Shown: in pieces, positions 1 to 4,710 of the stretch
Position numbering within the stretch: position 1 is the stretch's first letter
Layout of the letters: every line of letters begins with the position of its first letter
Origin: Thermoplasmata archaeon
GTDB taxonomy: Archaea > Thermoplasmatota > Thermoplasmata > Halarchaeoplasmatales > Halarchaeoplasmataceae
Length of the DNA stretch: 8,230 nucleotides
Direction of reading: 5' to 3'
Assembly (NCBI GenBank): GCA_007129655.1
Contig: SKVC01000028.1
Coordinates: forward strand, 1-8,230
Translations under genes and position numbers: made by a program
Notes under the pieces: generated by a model
Seen by the model: only the letters and a program-made list of their open reading frames with translations
What the model was told of the DNA's origin: nothing
The model's database searches: none

Positions 1-678
1 ATCTTTCCCTTCATCGGCCAGCATTCGGATGGCCGCCAGTAGTGGATATCCCGTCGTGGTCATCAACGAACTAGTCTTGGCGATCCCAACCAGGGTCACC
101 TCTTTATCCAAACATCCGGCATAAACCTCTTCTGCATAACCTCGCTCTTCCTCCACACCGGTCTGGAGCGCACCGTCCTTCACCAATATATCCCCTTCCT
201 CCAAGTACTCCTGACAAACGTACTTCATCACAAGCCATTCCAGATATCTACGCACAGTGTGACCCGCGTTCCTCATCCCATCGCCGTTGACTTCGTCGGC
301 ACTCAACACGAATACCCTTTCCTCCAAGGGTATCGACGAATTCAACGGAAATATCTCTGCCCGTACGCCCTCACCATCGGGCTTGGACACCAGATACGCA
401 CTGAGGGGCTCTACATTCTGCACCCTCTTCTTACCCCGAAACAGATTGAAATACACCCGCAGCAGATGAAGACTCTCAGAGGGCGACTCGAATATGGTGT
501 TATTGCCGCCGTCCACACTGCAAACGACCCGTTCCCCGCCGGCTAGCTCAAACCCGCTTAAATTATCTGCGGACAAGGGCACCGTTTCGTAGTACTGGGT
601 CTGTTTAAAGTACGGACTCCCCCAATCTCCCGGAGTATAATCCATCCCCTTCAACAAACGCAGCAATTCCTGTATCAT
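1..678 (-). CDS. nurA: NurA-domain DNA-end nuclease, N-terminal 226 residues (3' end outside window)
   Basis: The minus strand is open from an ATG at 678 to the window edge without a stop, giving 226 residues. NurA proteins are manganese-dependent nucleases that work with the hexameric HerA helicase to resect DNA ends for recombinational repair. The visible motifs fit the family: an acidic motif VCSVDGG with D56, a helix RRYLEWLVMKYV with E147, a second acidic motif ILVKDGALQT with D168, and the strand VGIAKTSSL with K201. These match in order and approximate spacing the metal-binding residues known from Sulfolobus NurA. The C-terminal part, with the family's conserved Tyr and His, is missing because the window ends. 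An in-frame ATG seven codons upstream (699) is possible, but a TATA-like box 28 bp before 678 favours 678 as a leaderless start. The herA partner is not in the window. Family assignment rests on motif recognition; gene symbol is by family. Confidence 0.8.
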   Translation of the reverse strand, partial: MIQELLRLLKGMDYTPGDWGSPYFKQTQYYETVPLSADNLSGFELAGGERVVCSVDGGNNTIFESPSESLHLLRVYFNLFRGKKRVQNVEPLSAYLVSKPDGEGVRAEIFPLNSSIPLEERVFVLSADEVNGDGMRNAGHTVRRYLEWLVMKYVCQEYLEEGDILVKDGALQTGVEEERGYAEEVYAGCLDKEVTLVGIAKTSSLMTTTGYPLLAAIRMLADEGKD

Positions 679-694
679 TATACCTCTGGTATAA
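678..694. promoter_or_regulatory. Perfect 17-bp dyad across the nurA start
   Basis: TTATACC-TCT-GGTATAA is a perfect inverted repeat with 7-bp arms and a 3-bp spacer. It touches the nurA initiator ATG and fills the space between the start and the TATA-like box, so a bound protein would block initiation. On the nurA strand it also contains AGAGGT, a Shine-Dalgarno-like string. If a longer transcript exists, the dyad would fold into a hairpin that hides that site. Operator function is inferred. Confidence 0.5.
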
Positions 695-702
695 ACCATG
701 TA

Positions 703-710
703 TACTTAAA
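703..710 (-). promoter_or_regulatory. Candidate TATA box for nurA
   Basis: On the minus strand this reads TTTAAGTA, centred about 28 bp before the ATG at 678. That is the usual distance from an archaeal TATA box to the start of a leaderless message. No strong purine-rich BRE is visible upstream of it (TGAACC). Confidence 0.45.
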
Positions 711-762
711 GGTTCACTGCAGGGTGCGGTGAAAGTGGGACTAGGGAAAATTTTTTTGAAAG

Positions 763-777
763 TATTAAACTTTAATA
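763..777. promoter_or_regulatory. Perfect 15-bp dyad, upstream operator candidate
   Basis: TATTAAA-C-TTTAATA is a perfect inverted repeat with 7-bp arms around one base. It has the same half-sites as the dyad at 803-817 but in swapped order. The two centres lie 40 bp apart, close to four helical turns. A natural reader is the winged-helix protein encoded just downstream; this is inference. Confidence 0.5.
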
Positions 778-802
778 TTATCATACCTTAACAACATAAA
801 GC

Positions 803-817
803 TTTAATACTATTAAA
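803..817. promoter_or_regulatory. Perfect 15-bp dyad covering the TATA box of the winged-helix gene
   Basis: TTTAATA-C-TATTAAA is a perfect inverted repeat. Its left arm, TTTAATA at 803-809, is also the best TATA box for the gene at 832: its centre lies 26 bp before the ATG, the leaderless spacing. A protein bound here would directly exclude TBP, so repression is the likeliest effect. The upstream TAAAGC is a weak BRE candidate. Confidence 0.55.
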
Positions 818-831
818 CCTATACCTAAAAC

Positions 832-1101
832 ATGGATCTGGAAGAGTTCAACCACACCGCTAGAATACTCGGACGCAAACACGTCCCCGCCGTTCTTAGA
901 AAGATCTCACACAAGGGAACCATCAAGGCCAGTGACCTGGCATCCTACGTAGGGATAACCGTAGCGACTGCTGTTAGTTACCTTAACGATCTAGAATCCA
1001 TCGGGATCCTTGAGAAAGAGCACGTTCAGGGGGAAACCGGTGAGATATGGATTTATCGTATCGCGAACAGAAGGATAACCCTGACAATCGAGATAGAATA
1101 G
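832..1101 (+). CDS. Small winged-helix DNA-binding regulator (89 aa)
   Basis: This 89-residue protein is little more than one winged helix-turn-helix domain of the ArsR/MarR-like type. A basic helix (about 10-25) is followed by a positioning helix (KASDLASYVG, 32-41) and a recognition helix (TVATAVSYLNDLESIGIL, 43-60). A beta wing then runs through EKEHVQGETGEIWIYRI (61-77), and the acidic tail ends TIEIE. No Cys or His metal site and no ligand-binding domain are visible, so any signal must act through the fold, a partner or protein level. It diverges from nurA. The start at 832 fits a leaderless message from the TATA box at 803. Two perfect dyads upstream, one over the TATA box, suggest it binds its own promoter as a dimer. 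Its G+C content (about 53%) matches the nurA gene rather than the rest of the window. I cannot name a specific family member. Confidence 0.85.
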   Translation: MDLEEFNHTARILGRKHVPAVLRKISHKGTIKASDLASYVGITVATAVSYLNDLESIGILEKEHVQGETGEIWIYRIANRRITLTIEIE

Positions 1102-1112
1102 TAACTTTACTA

Positions 1113-1129
1113 ATGCATGATATGTGCAA
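1113..1129. repeat. Dyad element, copy 1
   Basis: ATGCATGATATGTGCAA differs from the copy at 1317-1333 at only two of 17 positions. The outer TGCA arms are conserved in inverted orientation around a central ATA. It lies 12 bp after the stop of the winged-helix gene. Confidence 0.5.
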
Positions 1130-1316
1130 AAGTACATGTAAGCCGCAATAAGATAAATAATAGGATATAATGGCAATATACTCACTTATTAATCCTTATG
1201 CTATAACTACAGTTTTGTATGTAATATGCACTACCTGGTAATCATTATTAAGATATAATTAATAAATGATAACGCCAATAACTTACAATTATAATACATA
1301 TAGTTAATACCCAATT

Positions 1317-1333
1317 ATGCACGATACGTGCAA
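1317..1333. repeat. Dyad element, copy 2 (perfect 15-bp palindrome)
   Basis: ATGCACGATACGTGCAA contains the perfect dyad TGCACG-ATA-CGTGCA (1318-1332). It repeats the element at 1113 after 204 bp, in the same orientation. A dimeric DNA-binding protein is the likeliest reader, but none is assigned. Confidence 0.55.
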
Positions 1334-1340
1334 TACCACT

Positions 1341-1360
1341 CTAAAACACCCCTAAAACAC
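1341..1360. repeat. Tandem 9-bp direct repeat with 11-bp period
   Basis: CTAAAACAC occurs at 1341-1349 and again at 1352-1360, separated by CC. The 11-bp period puts both copies on the same face of the helix. The pair starts nine bases after the dyad at 1317-1333, so the two may form one composite site. Confidence 0.45.
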
Positions 1361-1380
1361 GAAACTTTACAAAAACCTAT

Positions 1381-1402
1381 TTTTCCACTGCAGACCCTAG
1401 GG
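1381..1402 (+). other. Possible origin-recognition-box-like string
   Basis: The string TTTTCCACTGCAGAC followed by CCTAGGG resembles, loosely, the archaeal Orc1/Cdc6 box, which has a TTCCA...GAAAC core followed by a run of G. The core CACTGCAG also occurs at 715-722, on the other side of the winged-helix gene. No orc1/cdc6 gene is in the window and the match is partial, so this is a weak call. Confidence 0.2.
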
Positions 1403-1456
1403 TAAACAACGGAATTTTGGCTTTTTGTGAAGGTTTACTCGTAGCGATCCAAAACG

Positions 1457-1464
1457 TATAAATA
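1457..1464 (+). promoter_or_regulatory. Strong BRE/TATA promoter without an obvious gene
   Basis: AAAACG-TATAAATA is a near-ideal archaeal BRE plus TATA box. Transcription would start near 1486, at an ATG (1488) that opens only a six-codon reading frame (MYLMRR). It could drive a small RNA or the 35-codon ORF at 1547. Confidence 0.45.
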
Positions 1465-1509
1465 CCCTATTATTCGGATGTCGTAAAATGTATCTTATGC
1501 GACGTTAAG

Positions 1510-1517
1510 TATATATA
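1510..1517 (+). promoter_or_regulatory. Candidate TATA box before the 35-codon ORF
   Basis: TATATATA, with TTAAG before it, predicts a start near 1540, about seven bases ahead of the ATG at 1547. The AT-rich setting weakens the call. Confidence 0.35.
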
Positions 1518-1546
1518 GTAAAACCGAAGATGTCGGAAAAACTATT

Positions 1547-1654
1547 ATGGAAAACGAAGTGTTTTTTCGCATAAAAAATTCCCCGAAAAAAGAATTATTC
1601 TTCTATAATTATGTACGTAAAGATTATAAGTTAGAAGATCCGGAAAAATGGTAA
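1547..1654 (+). CDS. Possible 35-residue protein, unrecognised
   Basis: The frame opens at an ATG at 1547 and ends at TAA 1652-1654. It encodes a 35-residue protein rich in Lys, Glu, Asp, Tyr and Phe, beginning MENEVFFRIK and ending EDPEKW. The composition is that of a soluble charged protein rather than the Ile/Asn-rich translation usual for AT-rich intergenic DNA. TATA boxes at 1457 and 1510 point towards it. No Shine-Dalgarno site is visible. An inverted repeat lies inside it (TTTTTTCG at 1562-1569, CGAAAAAA at 1584-1591). A frame this short arises easily by chance in AT-rich DNA, so it may be spurious or a remnant of a longer gene. I recognise no family. Confidence 0.25.
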   Translation: MENEVFFRIKNSPKKELFFYNYVRKDYKLEDPEKW

Positions 1655-1844
1655 TGCAATAATTAAGCAAAATAACAAATAAATCATATAACAAATATTA
1701 CAATGCTATAACGCATAACCGTATACAAACATTCAATAACCATTAACATGGAGTATTGCTATAACAAGCCAATATCACAACACAACATAAACCTTTATAT
1801 TATAAACTAATTACGCTTATCGACATAATTATAAATATACAAGC

Positions 1845-2249
1845 CTATTCGTCATAATAATTCAACCAATCTCCGGATTCAACTAAATATTCCTTTTTAG
1901 CAAACGAAGATTTCAGTTTTCTACCGGCGATATAACAATATGCCTTAGCTTTACCTCCGTCGGCAAGCTCAACTTCCACAGTCGTGCGCTCAAAGAAAGG
2001 CTCGGGTTGACTAGCCCCTTCGATTATGTCGTATTTATCAAGTAAAGGATCTATCTCGTTGCAAATGAACAGCTTACCCTTGACACGATGGTCTCCCTCA
2101 AGAACAAGAAAAGGAAAGCCTTCCACTGCATAAAGAGTTCCAGTAACCCAACCTTCTTTAGTTTCCTTGATATACTTAGAGGCATTTATGCCATGACTTG
2201 GTTCCTCATCTTCGAAAAGAAGTGTCCCGTAGGCAAAGATATTCTCCAT
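1845..2249 (-). CDS. Gamma-glutamylcyclotransferase-like (AIG2/GGACT) protein
   Basis: This 134-residue protein has the fold signature of the gamma-glutamylcyclotransferase family, which releases 5-oxoproline from gamma-glutamyl amines or peptides. The substrate loop FAYGTLL (5-11) is present, as are GFPFLVLE (44-51), VKGKLF (56-61), LDKYDIIEGAS with the expected catalytic Glu E77, and FFERTTVEVEL (85-95). Length and motif order fit the small AIG2-like group, whose substrates are mostly unknown, so only the reaction class can be inferred. The gene stands alone and diverges from endA across 101 bp. No strong Shine-Dalgarno site precedes the ATG at 2249. TATA-like strings at 2267-2273 and around 2280 suggest a short-leader or leaderless message. 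Confidence 0.75.
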   Translation of the reverse strand: MENIFAYGTLLFEDEEPSHGINASKYIKETKEGWVTGTLYAVEGFPFLVLEGDHRVKGKLFICNEIDPLLDKYDIIEGASQPEPFFERTTVEVELADGGKAKAYCYIAGRKLKSSFAKKEYLVESGDWLNYYDE

Positions 2250-2321
2250 ATTATATCCAATTATGTCTATAAGATGTAAATATACTTAACCCATATATAT
2301 CAAACTTGCCCGTGGATAGAC

Positions 2322-2329
2322 TTTTATAT
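2322..2329 (+). promoter_or_regulatory. TATA box for endA, supports the ATG at 2351
   Basis: TTTTATAT is centred about 25 bp before the ATG at 2351, the leaderless spacing. If used, the frame upstream of 2351 (TTG at 2306, GTG at 2312) is not transcribed, so it cannot be the start. Confidence 0.5.
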
Positions 2330-2350
2330 CCTTTCACAATAGACAAACGA

Positions 2351-3406
2351 ATGGCAACAGGTGCTCTAAATGATGATCGAGTAATAGTATCCGACCAAGC
2401 AGACGGTAATACACTCTATAACAAGGGGTACTTTGGAAAACCGATATCCGGTGGAGGATTGGAACTGGAACTATACGAAGCACTACACCTACAGGAATCC
2501 AACCGGCTTAACATAATTGATGAAAACAGATCTGCACTCACTAGAAACGAAATGATGAAGAAATTGGTTATACAGGAACCAAGGATGGTTGTGAAATACC
2601 CTGTGTACAGCGAAATGAGATCTAGAGGCTATATACTCAAGGATGCATCCAAACCCGCTGATTTTCGTGTTTTTCCGAGGGGAGGAGGTCCTGGAAAATC
2701 CCCATCCCAATACTGGTTGGTCTCAAAAGCAGAAACCGACAAATTCTCAATAGAAGAATTTCAAGCAATTTCACATAGAATCAATCAGATTAAGAAACAA
2801 TTGATCACCGGATTATTGGATGAAGAAGGTGATGTCACTTATTACGATATAACGACGATTGACTTAAAAGGTACTGCAAAAAAATTCCATTTAGAACAAT
2901 CGATCAAAGGGACAGTATTCGGCGATAAATGTTATCTCGATGAAGACGGAATACCTCTACATGAACAGGGATTTTTCGGACATCAATACAACGGCGGTTT
3001 ACAGCTTTCATTAGTAGAAACGCTATTCCTCATAGAAGAGGGTGCACTAACCGTTAAAAACGGAAAAACAGCCAAAACCATGGAACAAGATACACTTTGG
3101 AAATATGCCGATGATATACAGAAGGACTTTCCCCTTCGTTATGCCATATACAAAGATCTTAGAAACAGAAAAATGATCCCGAAAACCGGTTTCAAGTACG
3201 GAACTGCATTTAGAAGCTATGTGGGAAATCCGGACGAATATCATGCAGAATTCATGATACAACCGGTTGAACCTGAATTCACCTGCAGCTGGTACGATGT
3301 AAGCAGAGCCGTACGCGTAGCCCATACAGTAAGAAAAACATTCGTATTTGCTAGAAACACAAAAAATGGACCTGTTTATCTAAGGATCAAGAGGAAAACA
3401 CCCTAA
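2351..3406 (+). CDS. endA: tRNA-splicing endonuclease, two-repeat form (351 aa)
   Basis: EndA cuts introns out of precursor tRNAs and some rRNAs at bulge-helix-bulge structures; the products carry 2',3'-cyclic phosphate and 5'-OH ends. The protein has two tandem copies of the endonuclease fold, as in the Archaeoglobus and haloarchaeal enzymes that work as homodimers. The first repeat (about 1-130) keeps the fold motifs (YPVYSEMRSRGYIL, DFRVFPRGGGPG) but lacks the catalytic set. The second has GFFGHQYNGGLQLSLVETLFL (about 207-227) and PLRYAIYKDLRNRKM (261-275). The catalytic triad is Y290 in FRSY, H298 in EYHAEF and K329 in VRKTFVFA, corresponding to Y246, H257 and K287 of A. fulgidus. The ATG at 2351 is chosen over an in-frame TTG at 2306 because homologues start about there and a TATA box lies 25 bp before it. 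Its last four bases overlap srp19, which runs the other way. Confidence 0.92.
   Translation: MATGALNDDRVIVSDQADGNTLYNKGYFGKPISGGGLELELYEALHLQESNRLNIIDENRSALTRNEMMKKLVIQEPRMVVKYPVYSEMRSRGYILKDASKPADFRVFPRGGGPGKSPSQYWLVSKAETDKFSIEEFQAISHRINQIKKQLITGLLDEEGDVTYYDITTIDLKGTAKKFHLEQSIKGTVFGDKCYLDEDGIPLHEQGFFGHQYNGGLQLSLVETLFLIEEGALTVKNGKTAKTMEQDTLWKYADDIQKDFPLRYAIYKDLRNRKMIPKTGFKYGTAFRSYVGNPDEYHAEFMIQPVEPEFTCSWYDVSRAVRVAHTVRKTFVFARNTKNGPVYLRIKRKTP
3361..3366 (-). terminator. U-tract after srp19, inside endA
   Basis: On the minus strand a TTTTTT run lies 37-42 bases beyond the srp19 stop, inside the endA coding sequence. Archaeal transcription ends at such U-tracts. No hairpin is needed and none is obvious. 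Confidence 0.3.
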
Positions 3407-3693
3407 CTTCGTTTATCCTTTAGTTTTTCACCTAATTTTACCAAAAAGTTCTGTTTTGATATGTTTTGTTTCCCAATTATTATACGTCCGTTCCGTTCAT
3501 ACCAGGTACTCGGATGATTAGAATCATTTTCTTTACGATTCGGTATTTCATAGGAACCGAGTATGTTACTTATTTCATCGATGGTCGGTTTATTCACAGC
3601 TATAGCTTTCGGCACTCTTCTACACTCTGATTTGGAAAAACGCTTATCAAAATATTCCGGATAAATTACCCACGTTTTTCTTTCCCGGACCAT
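3403..3693 (-). CDS. srp19: Signal recognition particle subunit SRP19
   Basis: SRP19 binds the tips of helices 6 and 8 of 7S RNA and prepares it for SRP54, so that signal-bearing ribosomes are delivered to the membrane. The 96-residue protein has the family layout: WVIYPEYFDKRFSKSECRRVPK (8-29), AVNKPTIDEISNIL (32-45), the loop with HPSTWYERNGRIII (60-73) and the basic KQNFLVKLGEKLK tail. The usual SEGRR(V/I)P motif reads SECRRVP here, with Cys at position 24 in place of Gly. The start lies one base after the rps8e stop, with GAGGAG of the rps8e 3' end as Shine-Dalgarno, so the two are probably translationally coupled. The stop overlaps the end of endA by 4 bp. Confidence 0.92.
   Translation of the reverse strand: MVRERKTWVIYPEYFDKRFSKSECRRVPKAIAVNKPTIDEISNILGSYEIPNRKENDSNHPSTWYERNGRIIIGKQNISKQNFLVKLGEKLKDKRS
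3422..3428 (+). terminator. U-tract after endA, inside srp19
   Basis: A T-rich stretch (TTTATCCTTTAGTTTTT, 3412-3428) ending in five T follows the endA stop within 25 bases and lies in the srp19 coding region. It is the likely 3' end signal for endA. Confidence 0.35.
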
Positions 3694-3694
3694 C

Positions 3695-4075
3695 CTACTC
3701 CTCTATTGCTACGGCGTTTATCACGCCATCCTTACCGGGTTTTGAAGTGACCCTCGCTTTACCTTTAGGTGTATTGATGATCGCACCTTTTGTAAGTATG
3801 TTTCTCTGGACGTAGTTAGGATTAGCGGGATTTTCTACAACCGTCTGTATTTTAACACGAACCATTTTTCCATCCGGTGTGGATAAGTTTACATGCTCTG
3901 CACCCATGACCTTGGTCTTATGGTTGCCACCCCTCGATTTCATCCTTTTGTTTTTATGTGTGGCTATCACCGCGGGATGAAAATCTGTTCCTAGCTCGAA
4001 CTTTCTCTTTTTGCGGTGGTATCTACGTCGTCCACCAGTTATCTTTCTTCTTGATTTTGCTTGCCACATTGTCAT
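3695..4075 (-). CDS. rps8e: Ribosomal protein S8e
   Basis: S8e is a small-subunit ribosomal protein found in archaea and eukaryotes. The 126-residue sequence begins with the very basic rRNA-binding segment WQAKSRRKITGGRRRYHRKK (4-23), followed by KRKFELG (23-29). It continues with RMKSRGGNHKTKVM (44-57) and the beta-barrel part through VVENPANPNYVQRNILTKGAI and GKARVTSKPGKDGVINAV. Length is normal for archaea. Two starts are possible: the ATG at 4075 (MTMWQ) and the ATG at 4069 (MWQ). GAGG seven bases before the first favours 4075; homologues typically start M-x-WQ, so either is acceptable. It sits 32 bases after the DUF2085 gene and one base before srp19. A TATA box at 4111-4117 may give it its own promoter. 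Confidence 0.95.
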   Translation of the reverse strand: MTMWQAKSRRKITGGRRRYHRKKRKFELGTDFHPAVIATHKNKRMKSRGGNHKTKVMGAEHVNLSTPDGKMVRVKIQTVVENPANPNYVQRNILTKGAIINTPKGKARVTSKPGKDGVINAVAIEE

Positions 4076-4107
4076 CTTTTGGCCTCAGAACTGTTTCAGT
4101 ATAAGTG

Positions 4108-4710
4108 TCATATATAAGGCTTTTCCTCTTCATCGTGTATAAAATGGATCGATGAAACCAATAGTGCCGACATAAGAAGGGCAAAAACCACACCTCCAAG
4201 AACACCCGTTACAGTTCTCAATGGATTATTGCTTTCGTAATCGGACAATAGCTGTATGAAGCCGTCTGCGGCCATAGGTGAAAGCAAAGCTGCACCGACT
4301 GCCACCATCACCAGCCTTTTTTTCATCTGAGATAGACGTTCTGTCTTAAAGGGTAATAAACCCAAAAGCATGTCCTTGTAATCCTTTCTTGGGGTTATGA
4401 ACATCATCATAAAGAAACCCAAGGTCAACCCTATGAATATACCTGTACACCGTGCACATACAGGCATCTGATTACCATTGATATAATACGATCTCTCATG
4501 CATCTGGTGACAGTTAAAATCGCTGAACGTGTAAACCGCAGCATGATAAGGCGATAATTCCTTCCATAGTTCCATATTACTCACCCTGTTCGCAGCTCCG
4601 TCCAACCCTTCGACTGTACCCGGTTCCATTGTTAACGGTGCGATAAAAAGACTCGAAGTGTACAATAGAACAAATAAAAAGAGGACCAGAGGTATCTTAT
4701 TCAGCTTCAA
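4108..4710 (-). CDS. DUF2085-family membrane protein
   Basis: This 200-residue integral membrane protein has about four hydrophobic helices (7-25, 89-106, 133-150, 168-190). The DUF2085 signature is clear: NCHQMHERS (66-73), PVCARCTGIFIG (83-94) with a C85-x2-C88 pair, a DG pair (149-150) with Q153, and SNNPLRTVTG (160-169). The family's function is unknown. The conserved Cys and His residues between helices 1 and 2 suggest a metal or redox site at the membrane surface, which is inference. The start is a TTG at 4710, overlapping the end of hisS by 14 bases. A full Shine-Dalgarno (GGAGGTG, 4721-4727) lies ten bases upstream, inside hisS, and the next Met (28) would cut away helix 1. It sits between hisS and rps8e in one operon. 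Confidence 0.85.
   Translation of the reverse strand: MKLNKIPLVLFLFVLLYTSSLFIAPLTMEPGTVEGLDGAANRVSNMELWKELSPYHAAVYTFSDFNCHQMHERSYYINGNQMPVCARCTGIFIGLTLGFFMMMFITPRKDYKDMLLGLLPFKTERLSQMKKRLVMVAVGAALLSPMAADGFIQLLSDYESNNPLRTVTGVLGGVVFALLMSALLVSSIHFIHDEEEKPYI
4111..4117 (-). promoter_or_regulatory. Candidate internal promoter for rps8e-srp19
   Basis: On the minus strand GGAAAAGCC-TTATATA reads as a purine-rich BRE plus TATA box at the very end of the DUF2085 gene. Transcription would start near 4088, leaving a leader of about 12 bases that still contains the GAGG ribosome site. This would let the ribosomal and SRP genes be expressed apart from hisS. Confidence 0.45.

Larger units (their letters stand above)
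1102..1844. other. Long AT-rich gene-poor region
   Basis: No large coding region is supported on either strand between the winged-helix stop and the end of the cyclotransferase gene. The DNA is strongly AT-rich: 15 of 60 bases are G or C in 1681-1740. It holds a repeated dyad element (1113-1129 and 1317-1333), a tandem 9-bp repeat (1341-1360), an origin-box-like string (1381-1402), two TATA boxes (1457, 1510) and one small ORF (1547). The string TGCTATAAC occurs three times (1199, 1704, 1757). I see no tRNA, rRNA, CRISPR repeat or transposase remnant. The region may be regulatory, an origin, or the scar of an acquired or lost segment; none of these is proven. Confidence 0.6.

Noticed and set aside
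259..546. 95-residue plus-strand ORF
   Set aside because: It lies antisense to the nurA frame, whose nuclease motifs are clear; it shows no domain.
748..757. AATTTTTTT run as a terminator
   Set aside because: It lies between two divergent genes, so no transcript should end there.
991..1185. 64-residue minus-strand ORF over the end of the winged-helix gene
   Set aside because: Mostly antisense to a well-supported gene, with no recognisable motif or promoter.
1199..1765. TGCTATAAC occurring three times (1199, 1704, 1757) as a repeat family
   Set aside because: Short, unevenly spaced, and partly expected from the AT-rich composition; noted but not called a repeat.
1794..1806. Perfect dyad TTTATA-T-TATAAA downstream of the cyclotransferase gene
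   Set aside because: Made only of A and T in very AT-rich DNA and not near a start; chance is a sufficient explanation.
1102..1844. tRNA, C/D box RNA or CRISPR array in the gene-poor region
   Set aside because: No T-loop consensus, no paired C and D boxes, and no regularly spaced repeat series was found by eye.
2306..2350. Upstream TTG or GTG start for endA adding 13-15 residues
   Set aside because: The TATA box at 2322-2329 would lie inside the added codons, and homologues start near the ATG at 2351.
4023..4205. 60-residue minus-strand ORF across the DUF2085/rps8e junction
   Set aside because: A different frame of two real genes; no independent support.
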